From: Stemphylium vesicarium
Taxonomy: Eukaryota; Ascomycota; Dothideomycetes; Pleosporales; Pleosporaceae
Direction of reading: 5' to 3'
Length of the DNA: 64,000 bases
Assembly (NCBI GenBank): GCA_004380135.1
Contig: QXCR01000024.1
Span: forward strand, 124,001-188,000
The translations under genes were made by a program, and so were the position numbers. The notes beneath the pieces are model-generated. The model saw only the letters and a program-made list of their open reading frames with translations. It was not told the DNA's origin and made no database searches. Below, one piece after another: positions 45,483 to 57,197 of the stretch; within the stretch, counting starts at the first letter, position 1, and each line of letters begins with the position of its first letter.

Positions 45483-46183
45483 CGTGGCGATCGTGGAGAC
45501 TTTCGCAAGTGTTCAGATGGGAAAGATACGGGCGCGGATAATCCAAGGTTCGGAGGTTCGCGGGTTCGAGATTCGATAGCGGAAAAGAGAGCGTGGGCAA
45601 GACGAAGAACCGATGTAGAGTGATGAACTACTTGTGATGGAGGGAGTTGCGCTGTATGACGTCGTCAGTATGTGGTCGTTGTCTTTCCTGGAGAGCGTGC
45701 GCCACCCGTCGCGTTCTTTATTCCACAGGGGCGGATAGAAACTCACAGCAACGGATCGTGTCGTAAGAGATGATGTGAGTCTGTGTAGTGAAGGGATGTC
45801 TACATTGGTGAGGCAAGGGAGGGCAACAAGGGAGATTAATACCGTCGCACAGCGGTGATGCACCCACAGCCCTGCTTCAATGCTGATGCGCGCCACGCGC
45901 CACGCGCTAGGCCAATGACATGCCGACGCTAGCACAAAGCATGACGTTGCCCCCGTGGCAGTGCGGGTTGTGGCTAAACTAACGCAGCGTGTTTGGTGAT
46001 AAGCCTCCAACATGAAGAATACGAAGAAGAAAATAGTTATGGAGTTTGGATGCATTGCATAAATGGCGTATCGATCTAAATGGATGATGAACCAAGGGAA
46101 GTGCGTCGCAGAACATAAACTTGAGGGAGCCTAACACCGCGCCTATCCATGAACATCGCTCTTCCAGCATCCCGTCAAAGGTT
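45483..46183. other. Intergenic region
   Basis: Upstream of the Cys-rich ORF and 3' flank of LSB5. A 180-codon minus frame at 45513-46055 has random composition and was not accepted. Confidence 0.45.
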
Positions 46184-47929
46184 CTATACATCCCTCCAAG
46201 TCGGCTGGCCCTTCTCGCCAAAGGGAGTTTTGACAGCTGTAAGAGGGTCAGTGCTGAACAATTTTTAGGCGACGAAAAACTTACCGTTACTGTCACCGAA
46301 TGGGTCATCTTCATCCTCCTCGGGCTCACTCTCCGATTCAACACGCTGCTTGCCAGACACGGTAGGGGGCATGGGAATGCTCGTAGGTCGGGGTGGCTTC
46401 GGTGGAGCAGAATCATTGACGTTCATGTTCCCCATAGCTGCTTCGGCCGCAGACACGTTGCCGGCCTCATTGTCGCTGTCGCTGTCGTCATCGATGCTCT
46501 TGTCCATGAGTTCGAATGCCATGAGGCCCTTGACCAACTCGTCGTTTGCGTTTAGTAGACCGCCGATATATTGCTCCGACTCCACCAAGTGGATGTAACG
46601 AAGGATTTGGCGACGAAGCTGCTTGCAAGTCTCGAATCGACGCATGACTTCTGGATTGTCGCTGACACGCTGCTGCTCGCGATTGATGAGTTGCAGTCCG
46701 TTCAGCAGGTTCGTGCTAGCAACGTTGGCCGACGCCATTGTCTCAAGCATCTGGCCCTTTTCCTTTTCGAGGTTGAACGGCTGTCGCTTGGTCTTCTTCT
46801 TGTCTTTCTTGTCCCTTTTGAAGAGGGAAGAGCTTGGTAGGGGGGCACCGGGGCCAAGTACAACGGGTGCACTCGTCCTTGAAGAGGATGTATGAGGTGG
46901 TTCAGGCCGCCTATTCCTGGGGGGAGATGGCGATTGCTCCTCGCGTTCGCGGGCTGCTTCGGCGTCTTGCTGTCGCACAATGCGAGATTGCTGTGGTTGC
47001 GGACGCTTGGTGCGAGGAAGTTCCTTGTGGAGTGCCGCTATTCGCTCGAGGCCAGGAGTTCCTTTATACGCTACAGCCCATGAGCGAAACAGGACGTTGG
47101 CTTTCTGCCGCACATCTGCATCAACTGTATCATCTCTGGCCAAGATGCGCAATCGCTCTAAAAGCGGTTCATCTGCGAAAGCTTTCTGAAATCTCGTGCC
47201 TGCATTCTGAATCAATGCATCCATGATAACCAGTGCGCGTATTTGACGATGTGCATTGCCGTACTTTCTGTGGGCGTGTCAGAATCTGAAGAAAAACAGG
47301 CACGTTCATGGCTTACAGCTTCTTCCGCAGAGCTCGAGCTGCTTCTGTCGGACCAGATGCCTGGATACGAATGACCTCAATGAGGTCTACTACGCCACCA
47401 ACATCCTATTCTTTTTTAGCATAAAGTCTGCGGATACGATGGCGTGGCTTACATTTTCTTCATATTGCTCGCTCGTCAGCCGATCGATCTGGACCGTGAC
47501 GGCCGAAAATGCGTGTTTCTATTGCCGGAGCCAATTCTTTAGTGCTTTGCGACAATATTTGAAGAAACACAATGGGCAAGGGTTCTCGAACATAGGCAAG
47601 TCTGCATAGACCTGAGGATCTTTGTGGTGGTGGAGCCGTTTGCGCGCAGGCTGAAGGTATAAGGTGCTAGACGAGCAGGGACTCTTTCTATAGTAGGGAA
47701 GCGCTTGAATGTCATCGGACACATAGCTACATGTGCTCAAGGGTCGACAAAGTGTTTCGCCATCGAGAAGCGACTCAACATCGGGATGATGTACATTCAT
47801 GGCGCCAGTAAGAATATAAATATGTCGAGTAAAAGCGCGAGGAGGAAGAAGAGTAGCTCAGGCTAGCAGAAGCTCTGGATGTTTGGGGAGTTTTGTAGGT
47901 AAGAGAATCTGGATGTGGCTTACCGGCAT
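46184..47929 (-). CDS. LSB5: Endocytic adaptor Lsb5 (VHS-GAT)
   Basis: Five exons: 47929-47924, 47518-47453, 47405-47317, 47267-46285, 46236-46184, joined to 398 aa. Exons 2-5 are secure: three introns of 47-49 bp, intact frame. They give KHAFSAVTVQIDRLTSEQYE, DVGGVVDLIEVIRIQASGPT and LKYGNAHRQIRALVIMDALI, the VHS domain, and end PFGEKGQPTWRDV, as in Lsb5 proteins. A GAT-like helical domain covers about 210-310 (QMLETMASANVASTNLLNGL; RQILRYIHLVESEQYIGGLL). A Pro-rich linker and an acidic DPFGD tail follow. The first exon, only ATG-CCG before a 405-bp intron, is my best guess because the donor GTAAGC and the frame fit. Family knowledge: Lsb5 binds Las17/WASP and ubiquitin at sites of endocytosis. 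Confidence 0.85.
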
Positions 47930-48426
47930 CGTTGATGATGGCCTGTGGTGAATCTTCGAAGCGAGCACCTGCTATATTTGGGTCCCGAAAAAGTAAAACG
48001 TTCCCAAACTGGATGTTCGCTCGGCTATCACGACACGTTTGGACTGATGGGTAGGCGTCTTTCTCACCACGGCTTGGGGGAGAAAGATGGAGGTAGACAG
48101 GTCTGAGAGTAGAGATCCGGCGTTACAGATAAGAATAGAATAACAGCCAGGCGCAAGAGAACATGTATCGGCGAGTCGAGCTGAGTGAGAGGATGTAGAG
48201 GAAGAAAGGCGTATGCAGAGTTGCAGAGCTAAAGTTTCGCTGCGTGAAGACCTTCTACGTGCACGCGATAAGTGAATGACGCTCTAGCTGCCTTGATCTA
48301 GAGGAAGCCACCCCGCAGTGGGGGGCTGAGTAAGGAAGCCGCAGCCCACGCGTCGCGCCTCCCCCACCAAATGTCTGAGCCTCAACTCTTACTCTGGCGC
48401 AATCCTGTACTCTTCGCACAGCGATT
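47930..48426. promoter_or_regulatory. Divergent upstream region LSB5 / next gene
   Basis: 497 bp between the proposed starts. No specific site assigned. Confidence 0.4.
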
Positions 48427-50017
48427 ATGAAGATGGATGACGCACTGTACAGCAGCTATAAACTGCAAGTGGTGATGGAAGAGAATGGTGATGCTGCGTG
48501 AGAGGCCCAGAACGCGTCTACGCAATCACACTGCTTTTTACTCGCCAACTGAACTAACATGAGGCTGCAGATATGCTCACCTACCTTGCGTCTCGTCTAG
48601 CTTCACACCGATCAATCATCAACCGACGCAGCTCTTGACGCCTGAACCTTCAGCTGCTGCCTCTGCTCAGGAAGAACAAAACACTCAATCCGCGTTCGGT
48701 AATCCGCGGCGACGGCACAACCCAGCCGTCGCCCGTTATCTTGGCCTAGGCAGCACGATTGAGCCGACCCATCTCGAAAGATATGCCCCGCTACCAGCGC
48801 CATCAACAGGTCCGCCAGCCAAGCCCATGCGGAAGCGACGAAGGCTCGGCGGTGGTGAAAGCAGACCTTGCAGTACGGACGTGTACGCAGGGAGAGATGC
48901 CTCGAACCAACCACTTGTCTCTGAAAATCTCGGCATCAGAAAGACTTCAGGCAGATCTGCGGCTCCACAATCGCAAAACAATGCATACCACCTTCAACAA
49001 CCTCAGGCTATTGATTACGCGTCTTATCACACGCCAGTCGCAAATGACAACATCTTCACCAGTTCAGGTCCTGTCCATTTTGATGACGTCCCCATTGAAG
49101 CTAGGATAGAGTTTCCAGGCACTGTTTTCGCGCAAACAATCAGCCGTGCTATTGTGGAATTGTCGCCTAATGGAGACTTTAATCACGCAGTCATTGACTC
49201 CAGAAATGATACTGAATGTGTTGCATTTCATGCTGTCAACAACCCGCATGACCAGATTAACAAGGACAAACACGTCAATGACGATGACTTTGATTTCGAT
49301 ATCGCTGATGATGAGCTTCTCACGTTGACCTCGGAGGTTGATGGGCCAATTTGTGACGCTTCTCGAGATATACCAAGTTCACGAAAGATGCTCAACTGCA
49401 AGGATGGCGACGAGACGCATCATATCCAAAAAACTCTTCGAACTGAGCTAAAGGGAGCTACTACAGTGAACAATTCTCAGCGCTCTTCGAAAAAGTTCAT
49501 CTCTCCAGTCACTCTGACGACACGATTACTTGCTGCGACTGGCAATGAGGGATCCACCAAGACCCGCAAACCAATTGTCAGACCGCCCTTTCCTGGCTCT
49601 GTGCGCGACCGTTCGCCCATCATAGGCCTTTCGTCGAACACACTACTGAGGACGTGCTTTCGCATTGGTGAAGCAATCAACCAAAGCTATCAAGCAGCGA
49701 AGTCAGGAAAGCATATGGTTATCGAGCTGTACGCCAGAGTTCTTGCATCGGAGCGGACTGATACCGGACAGTATTTTACTTTTTGTGATCTGTTTCATGC
49801 GAAACCGCCATACATCAAGGGTATGTATGATGCTGCCATCTGGAAGGCGGTGCAGCTGTTCGAATACGATAGCCGCCGTCTTCTACAGCAGGGGCGAATT
49901 TGCCGATGTATTGGTACCATAAAGCGCGACGGAAAGGAGCGGATAATGACAATCCACAACATATGGGAGGCGACATGGGAAGACGTTGGATGGGTCGAGG
50001 GTATCGTGGGCTCTTAG
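48427..50017 (+). CDS. Uncharacterised protein, possible nuclear factor
   Basis: Two exons, 48427-48497 and 48571-50017 (73-bp intron with GAACTAAC branch point), 505 aa. The first exon gives MKMDDALYSSYKLQ and joins in frame; without it the second exon begins at a non-ATG codon. A basic patch (PAKPMRKRRRLGGG) near residue 85 looks like a nuclear localisation signal. The middle is polar and acidic with a DDFDFDIADDEL stretch. The last 150 residues are ordered: LLRTCFRIGEAINQSY, then MVIELYARVLASERTD and GRICRCIGTIKRDGKERI. This alternation of short strands recalls an OB-fold, as found in DNA-binding or repair proteins. That is a guess from pattern only. No named family recognised. Confidence 0.7.
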
Positions 50018-50399
50018 AAAGGGCAGCAAAGGAAGGTTTCAGGGGAAAGCGCATATGTGGGATCTATCAGCGATCTAAGCTTTATCACAAGCATCACAAA
50101 GTGGAGGCATCGCAGAATGCTCATGTACGTTTGCTTACTACTTGTCTCCCATTCGGAATAGCTCGTTGTTGCGAGAATTAACAGACGTGCGGTTTCGAGC
50201 CCAACAAGCTTGCAAAGGGGAGCCCTGGTGGTGGCTTCCACGTGATGATAGGCCCTGATTAACCGCCCCGCTTTCGTGACATATGGACGTCCAACGTAGG
50301 GGCCATTGCATCAATTGCACCAATTTCGCTTCTGTTCACAGCACGTCGCTAGTATAATGAGTCTCGACATTCACCCTGCCTCATCATACACTGGACGCA
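50018..50399. other. Upstream region of the S/T-P-rich gene
   Basis: 382 bp leader and promoter space. It includes the start of an upstream ORF at 50357. No other element noted. Confidence 0.45.
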
Positions 50400-50434
50400 A
50401 TGTTGACCGCCGCCATGACGCCAGACATCGGTAG
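50357..50434 (+). promoter_or_regulatory. uORF overlapping the start of the next gene
   Basis: ATG at 50357 opens a 25-codon frame ending at TAG 50432-50434, out of phase with the main ATG at 50400 and overlapping it by 35 bases. If the leader starts upstream of 50357 this uORF would lower translation of the main frame. Confidence 0.45.
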
Positions 50435-52353
50435 TAGACGCGAAACGGCGGATGGGCGCGAGGGCGCCGCGACGGGATCTCAAGGGCAACCAGTGACAAC
50501 ACCACCAAAGACGCAGTCGCCCAAAGCACGGTCTCTCTCGGATAGTGTTCCTCGTCTGGAGCCATCCCCCAAGTTCCGTGAACCAGCAAGAATGTCCAAA
50601 GACGACCATACCATCGATGCCAGCCCCAGCACGCCTCGCCGGCCTGACTTCCTCTCCAGAGGCCTCTCTCTCCAAATGCCCCCTCGAGAGTCGCATATGC
50701 CTAGCCCCGCACAATTCGCCGCACGTGTACCGCTCTCACCGCAACTAGATGCGCGCAACACCTACGCCTCGCCGGGTTCTGTACTGCCCCGACGCTCGCG
50801 CGGTGCCGAGTTCTCGAGAGCTTGCACCAACCTCCACCATTCCACGCTTCCCGACCAGTCCTCTCCCGATTCTTCGCCGACCATCACACAAAAAGGAATC
50901 AAGATACCACCGCGGAAGCCGCGCTCCAACTCAATGCTGATGGATTCGCCCAACGTGAACATGCATGGTGGTGGATGGAGCCATGGCGATAGAACTGCGC
51001 CCTCGAGCTCAGTCGGCAGCATCAATATGATGGGATCGGAAGATTCAAGCAGTTCTTCAGATGAGGTTGACCCGTTGGACCCTGAGGATCACGACGACCC
51101 CATGATCACGACACCGCAAGCAAAGACCAACCTCTTGTTCCCAGGACTCGGTTCAGGCAATAACGGTCTCTGGTCGAATCTATTCTCGCCTGGCGCGCAG
51201 CCGAACTTTGCAAGCATGCATCGGGCTAGATTGCGCAAGGGTCGGAGCCGCAAAAGCTCGAGCTCGGCCAGCGGGCACAGCTCTATGGCCAGCCCTGGTC
51301 CGGCGTCACCACCCAACGGCAAGGATACTGGCTACTTTGCACGTGAGGCTGCAATGCGCAAGGCAGGCTCGCGACGGGAAAGCCTTTCGATTTTTGCCAA
51401 TGACCTCCACATCTCATCCGGCAATGACAGCGGCGACGAAGCTGCAAATCTGCCTCAGACGCCTGGCGTGGTGAGGCGGGCAGTCACACGGAGGGGAAAC
51501 TTGCTTGTATGTATCTTCTTGTCGTGGGAGGTCTGAGACATACTAACTTCGATAGCCAAAATCAAGACAGTTCGGTCGCATCAGAGCTGAGCTATTTGAA
51601 GAGGCTGCTCCCGTTGATAGCGAGTTTCGTCGTGAGGCCGAGATCATCCGCCAAGTAAGAGAAAGCGATGTGGATCAGGATAGGATTTCGGTGACTGCAC
51701 AATCATCTCCCAATCTCCTTCCTGCCGTGCCCGGACTGGACGGTCCACTTGAAGGCGTACCGGAAGAAGGCGACGAAAGCAACATGAGTCTGGACAGCTC
51801 AAACACAAAAGGACTGTTCGGTGCATTTGGCAGTCTCCATAGCACTGGACGCAATTCAGTCAGCAATGGCTTCTGGAATCAGCGCGCAGCACACACACCG
51901 CCACCGCCATCCTTCCCTCGAGCCGAGTCGTCCGCAATGAGTGAAGACATGAGTATGGATTCGCCAACAATCGGCACCAACGGTGGAGCGTCTCGCGCAT
52001 CTACCCCAGGTCCGATGCAGCCCCCTACGGCAGCCGAAGCGCTCAAAAAGTCGAACAAGCGCCGACGTGACGACGACTTCGACGAGGCCTCAATCAAACG
52101 CCGCGCAGTCTCCCCAGGTGTCAGCGTTCACAACAGTCCCGTCATCTCACAGTCTCCTGCGCAACGAGATGGTAGCCTGTGGGGAACGACCACCAAGACA
52201 GGCAGGGAAACATCCATCAGCGGTCAGTCGCATGGTGAGCGCTCCAACAGCGGAGGCAGCCTTAGCATGACGCCGACGTTGGGTCCGAAGAGGATCGGTC
52301 TACAAGGCATGACGGACACGAATGATGGTCTGATGAAGATGAGTATTGAGTAA
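50400..52353 (+). CDS. Disordered S/T-P-rich protein, unknown function
   Basis: Two exons, 50400-51506 and 51556-52353 (49-bp intron with TACTAAC branch point), 634 aa. Nearly all of it is low complexity and rich in Ser, Pro, Thr and Gly, with very many SP and TP pairs, typical CDK or MAPK targets. One block looks conserved and spans the intron: RRAVTRRGNLL joined to PKSRQFGRIRAELFEEAAP and REAEIIRQVRESD near 360-400. A basic cluster KKSNKRRRDDD (about 520) looks like a nuclear localisation signal. No membrane helix or enzyme motif. The pattern fits a nuclear cell-cycle or transcription regulator controlled by phosphorylation, but this is inference. Confidence 0.8.
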
Positions 52354-52705
52354 CGGGTCAGAAGACTGCTTCTTGTATAATAATTGCAGCATGGGTTATG
52401 GCTTTAGCGTGGCGTTATAGACGGGACGTCTTGGGAAAGTCTGGAGGTTATTCAGCTAGCCATGAGCCAGGTGAGCTTTTTCTTGACATAGATACCCCCA
52501 CACGATATTCATAGCAATTGAATGTCTTTCCCATCCTGGGTTTTGCGGATGCGCGTATTTGAAGTAAGGGCTGGTCCCTGCACTCCCGTTGGACCCCACT
52601 TGGCTCCTCCGCCTCGACTTGCGCCCGCAACTTGCCCAATACGCCAAACAATTGCTCCTACAGCGCGCATACGCCCTCGAAATCCCGCCTACATCCACCG
52701 CAGCA
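52354..52705. other. Intergenic region
   Basis: 352 bp between two plus-strand genes: 3' flank of the disordered protein and promoter of CAP1. Nothing else seen. Confidence 0.5.
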
Positions 52706-53636
52706 ATGTCCCGAACAGCGGCTCTCTCTTCCTTCATTGACAGCGCGCCGCCTGGTGAGGTACAGACCCCCTGGTACCCCACATGTAGCTTCCGTCACAA
52801 CACCGACTAACAACAAGCCAGCTCACCGACGTAACCAAGGCAATCAAGTCAATCCTCGGCGACGAATCTGTTCAGAATGAGCTCTCACCCGCATTCCAAA
52901 AGTACAACGAGGAGCAATTCACCACAACGAAGCTTCCAGGCGGCAGCACCGAGGTCCTGGTCAGCCAGTACAACTCATTGGGCGACGGACGGTACTACGA
53001 CATAGACACGCAGAGCTCGTTTGATTTCGACCATGCGACGGGCAAAGCAAGCGCAGTACAGAGCTACGTGGTAGAGAGCCAGCAGGACGAGCTTCTGTAC
53101 GTTGCACCCCGGACACTCTAAGAGCAACTTGCTAACATTGACGGTACAGGAAGAGCCTCAACAAGTCCCTAAGCTCCCACGCCGCGGAACACTACCCCAA
53201 GAGCTCCTATGGTGTGTACCCCGTCCCCTCATCGCCCTCCTCCCTCGCCATCGTCACCGTCGCAAACAAGTACTCGCCCACGAACTACTGGAACGGACGT
53301 TGGCGCAGCTCTTACATCTACGACACGTCCTCTGGCAGCATCACAGGCAGCATAAAAGTCGACGTGCACTACTACGAAGACGGCAACGTGCGGCTGCTCA
53401 CCACCAAGGAAGTCAGCGTGAGCGCTAGCGGAGCCAACGCGCCAGACGTGATGCGCAAGATTGCGGCCGAGGAGAAGAAGTACCAAGAAGATCTGAACAA
53501 GGCGTTTGGCAGCCTGAGTGAGGGCGCATTCAAGGCGCTTAGGAGACAGCTGCCCATCACGAGGCAGAAGATTGAGTGGGAAAAGATTAGTGGGTATAGG
53601 TTGGGCCAGGACATTGGCGGTGGTGGAAGGAGGTGA
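52706..53636 (+). CDS. CAP1: F-actin capping protein alpha subunit
   Basis: Three exons: 52706-52759, 52822-53096, 53150-53636, joined to 271 aa, the usual size for the family. Family features: helical N-terminus (LSSFIDSAPPGELTDVTKAI), ELSPAFQKYNEEQFTTTKLP, then YYDIDTQSSFDFDHATGKAS and the signature block NYWNGRWRSSYIYDTSSG. The C-terminal part KALRRQLPITRQKIEWEKI carries the alpha-subunit tentacle region that binds the barbed end. Family knowledge: with the beta subunit it forms the heterodimer that caps filament barbed ends at cortical patches. The intron positions are clean; the start follows directly from exon 1. Confidence 0.96.
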
Positions 53637-54077
53637 GCTTGAGCTGCTTGCTTGTGTGAGGAGGAGTAGGTGGGGATGAGGGATCAGTAGTGAAATACCT
53701 GTTACGAATTGAAGTGCTAGCCTTTCGAACCGGTCGGTGAGAAATCACATCTTTGCTTACAGCCACATCACTCTGTTCCAAGACAAACAATGATCACCAA
53801 GAAGGCAAATGTAAGAGGTAATACTTAGTATTATGTTCAGTGTAAGGAAGGACTAAGAGAGTAAGAAGATGATTGACAAAACCCGCTGATCAAGACGCCA
53901 GATGAACCACTATGGGTTCCCCCAAAAGAATATGGATATGGTGTTGCAGAGAAACCGAGAAAGATGATAAACGCCGATGAACACAAAAAAGGAATCCAAA
54001 ATGGGATTCTCCTCCCTTCCGGAAGAGACAGCAATCCCCACCGTCAACATGCCTACGCACCGCAGCTACAAAGGACC
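53637..54077. other. Intergenic region, convergent
   Basis: 441 bp between the 3' ends of CAP1 and the carrier gene. No feature beyond chance frames. Confidence 0.5.
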
Positions 54078-55189
54078 TCACTTGGTGATAAAACCAAGGT
54101 AATCCGCCACAATAAGCGTAACCATCCTATCATCAGCGTTAGCAAAATCTCTCTCAAATCTCTCGCAGTGGATAGGGCAAAAACTCACGCATGCGGCGCA
54201 ATGCGCACATAATACGTCCCAAACCCGCGATAAAACCTGAGCAACCCCTCCTCCTTGGCCACCTTCCTGAAGCAATCAAACATGCCCTTGTACGGCATGG
54301 TGCCATCGGGCCCCTTTGTCTGTTTCTGGAGCCTCGTCTTCATAAAGTCAAACGGCAGGGACAAGAAACTGGCAAAGAAGCCCGCAACCGCACTCGCGGT
54401 TAGCGTCTGCGTCCTTGGACTGAGTGACGAGCCTTGAAGCTGCTGTTTCGCTTCTGAGAAAAAGGCCAATTGGCCAAAGTTGAGCGCCATGGCGCGGACG
54501 ACGGTGGGATAGCTGCCCGCCCATAACCTTGTCACGCCCTCGTTTTTGCTAATGCGGACGAGCGCGTCGATGACGGAAGTGTAATTCGCGCGCGCAGCAG
54601 CGGGTTTGAGGCCATCAGATTGCATACGAATCAGCGCGAGGTCAGCGGGATTGCCAACCACAGCAGCGAGTCCACCCGCCGCGAGACCAGCACCAGCCCG
54701 CTCTTTGAACCCAATCGTCGTTCCGTTATCCTTCGCCCGCGCGGAGAGCGACTTCATGAACGTGTCGAAGAAACCCAGGCGCGCGGTCGTGTACACGGCT
54801 TGTCGCAGGATCCCCGCGCTGAGCCCCGTGTACAAATCCGCGACACGGCCCTGTGCGATGATGTCGCGGAATACGCTGATGGGGGTTGGTTTAGGCCCGG
54901 TTTTCACGCCCTCGCCGGCGAGCTGGAGGCGCACTTTTACCATGTCGACGGGTTGGATGACTGTTGTGGCAGTCATGCCTGCGAGACCGCCGTTTACAAA
55001 AGGCAGAGCCGCGCGCATGAAGGGTGTGTGAAGGAAGTCTGAGGTTGCTTTCTTAGGGTTCTCGGCTGCTTTGGACATTGCGGAGGAGGCGTCGCTGAGG
55101 ACGGTTTCCGAGGATTGCTTTGCGTTTTCGAGGGCGCGGGCGGCGGGCATTTTCAAGGTTTGCGTGGTTGTGCTGGCGGCTGTTGACAT
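54078..55189 (-). CDS. Mitochondrial 2-oxoglutarate/malate carrier
   Basis: Two exons, 55189-54189 and 54126-54078 (62-bp intron), 349 aa. Three carrier repeats are visible with signatures QPVDMVKVRLQ, NPADLALIRMQ and LPFDFMKTRLQ. The second signature with Leu in place of the basic residue is typical of the oxoglutarate carrier group (SLC25A11 type), which separates it from most dicarboxylate carriers. The N-terminal extension of about 55 residues is Ala/Ser/Thr-rich and helical, longer than usual. The last exon adds MVTLIVADYLGFITK, completing the sixth helix; without it the protein would stop at IAPHA. Family knowledge: it exchanges 2-oxoglutarate for malate across the inner membrane. Substrate choice is inferred from family only. 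Confidence 0.9.
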
Positions 55190-56672
55190 TGCAAGAGCGG
55201 TTTGTCAGTGACGCTGTGCAGCGAAGAGGCGTGTTTGTGGAAGGGTTATGTGAATCAAGGGAAAGATGATGTATCCCCGGGTATAATGCTGCGCTATGCT
55301 GGGGGAAAAGAATCAAATAGGAAAGCAAAGATTGAAGATGGGGGTGAAGGGAAAGTTCAAAAAAGAGCCTGGCCATCTTGACTTCTATATCCCCAACATC
55401 CACAACGAGCATGGTACTACAACATAGTGCGCGCGCGAAAGTACCTGTGGTTCAAGCCGGGCTGGCTGCAAGAGCCATGCACTCAGCCAGCGAACAGTAG
55501 GTTCCAGGCAGTGCGCGTACAGTACGCACACCGCGGCCGTGGACTATTCGCAAGACTAGCCGGCTATGACGATAGATGTACAGCTTGCGCCCAAAAAACC
55601 ACTGTTGGTAGCCGAAAAGCGATAACATTCCACGTGCCTAACACATGGCCCTCCTCTTTCCGATCGCACCCGCGCTATGAAAATTTGTGGAGACCGCCAA
55701 AGGGAAATACGGTGAAGAGAGGAAAAGATGGTTGTGTTGGGCGCTGCGTACCTCGTGAGTCTGTGCGGAGGACCCGGTCCGCGTAGGAAAGGTAGGGTAG
55801 AGTGGGGTGTGGGTCGCGGGCGCGGCAGGCTTTAGTGGGCGTGTGCGTGTGGATGTAACGTGCGCGTTCGATTGACTACCGGCTTTGAAGCTTTTCAACA
55901 ACGTCGCGACGGAATGTTGGAGAAGGCGGAAGAAAAAGAAACGAGGCTGAGTTTGTGTGCAAGTGAAGAAGTCAGAAATAGCTTGATCATCTGTTGCTTT
56001 CTTGGTTGTCAAGGCCAGGCCGGTGCCATGAATTGAGGGGTTCGATGGCCATTTCCCCGCATCAAAGTGCTGCCCCAGCGAGCCACTGATATGAACTGCT
56101 GCTGTGTGCTACGAAATGCGATCGCTGATGATCCAATCATGTCGTACTGATTTCATGAGCTGTGATGCCATTGTTACTTCACATGTTCCCATGTGGATGT
56201 TGGGTGTGCGCACGGCGGAGCGGCACGAGCTGGAGGCGCTGATGTTGCGTGTCCGATCCAATCCTATGTTGGTAAATGTCTTTGGGAAGGGCCCTTTGTC
56301 CAGAATCGCTGCTATGTTCTCGGTTCGGGGATTCAACACGATCTTCAGGCACACAAATCCATCCATCCCGTCTCCATTGCGCCGCGTGCGGAACCGCTAC
56401 TACTACTTAATCGCAAGCAATGACGTCTCGCGCATGCGGCCACCTCCGGCCAATCGAACCATGGCAGCCACACCACCAACGCACCTTGTCACATGCCAAA
56501 TGAATTAGCCATGTCAGTGTAGCTGTACAGCACTGTACGTCGATTCAATACAGACGCACAAGTATCGTGACCTCAGTGTGCATTTCAGCCCGAATCTTGC
56601 TTTTGTTCGGAAATCGAAGAACGGCGGCCGTGCGTCGTTCCTGCGCGCTGCGCATGCCATGTAGAGTGCTTT
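55190..56672. other. Intergenic region
   Basis: 1.48 kb. The first part is the promoter of the carrier gene. A plus frame at 56104-56508 and others show no codon bias or similarity. No repeat recognised. Confidence 0.45.
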
Positions 56673-56852
56673 TTATTCGTTGAATATTGATATACCGGCG
56701 TTTCGCACAATGGTCTGGATCGCAAAAAGGGTCGCATCGGTTTTGAAGCGACGCAGGGTCTTTTCCGTGCTCGCTGAGCCGGTGCTGAGTTTCTCCTGCG
56801 CGGCTGTAGCATGCGCGCTGAGTGTCTCAGAGGGATCCGCGGCCGTAGACAT
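56673..56852 (-). CDS. Possible 59-aa small protein or terminal exon
   Basis: Frame from ATG 56852 to TAA 56675-56673, 59 aa. It looks coding: strong preference for G or C at the third codon position and a sensible composition. An Ala/Thr/Ser/Glu-rich first half is followed by an amphipathic C-terminus (DATLFAIQTIVRNAGISIFNE with one basic residue in the middle). A CAG acceptor-like site stands just upstream (about 56860), so it may instead be the last exon of a gene with a non-coding or short first exon. No family recognised. Confidence 0.4.
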   Translation of the reverse strand: MSTAADPSETLSAHATAAQEKLSTGSASTEKTLRRFKTDATLFAIQTIVRNAGISIFNE

Positions 56853-57197
56853 TTGCAATCTGACGATAAGCACGGAAATGTGGCATGCGCCGGAAGAAAA
56901 TTGTAGCGGGCCTTTGCATCGTGGTCCCACGCGTGATATCCGAGGGCAAGTCCGTGGGCGAAAGGAAGACACACTTTGTTTATCCGGGGAAGAGTCGGGT
57001 ATGTGGAGGGATCAGCCGCATCGGCATCTCTGCAAAAGTAACAATGTCCTGTTCGGAGATTTACGATGGGCTTGTTGGGACAGTATCGCTGCGTGGAGAA
57101 ATATTTGTTATTTGTTTGGAAGCGAATTTGGTGCTGTCTCAACATTGCTTCTGCGGGATCAATGCTGCCTTCCCGAAGCCAACGCACTTGTCAAGCT
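56853..57197. other. Intergenic region
   Basis: Space between the small frame and the 3' end of NSE2. Overlapping frames on both strands look like chance. Confidence 0.4.

Noticed and set aside
45561..45586. GGTTCGAGATTCG, like a tRNA B-box
   Set aside because: The flanks do not form a T-arm and no matching A-box or acceptor stem could be found.
45513..46055. 180-codon minus-strand frame
   Set aside because: Random composition, no family resemblance, and it overlaps the likely promoter of the Cys-rich ORF.
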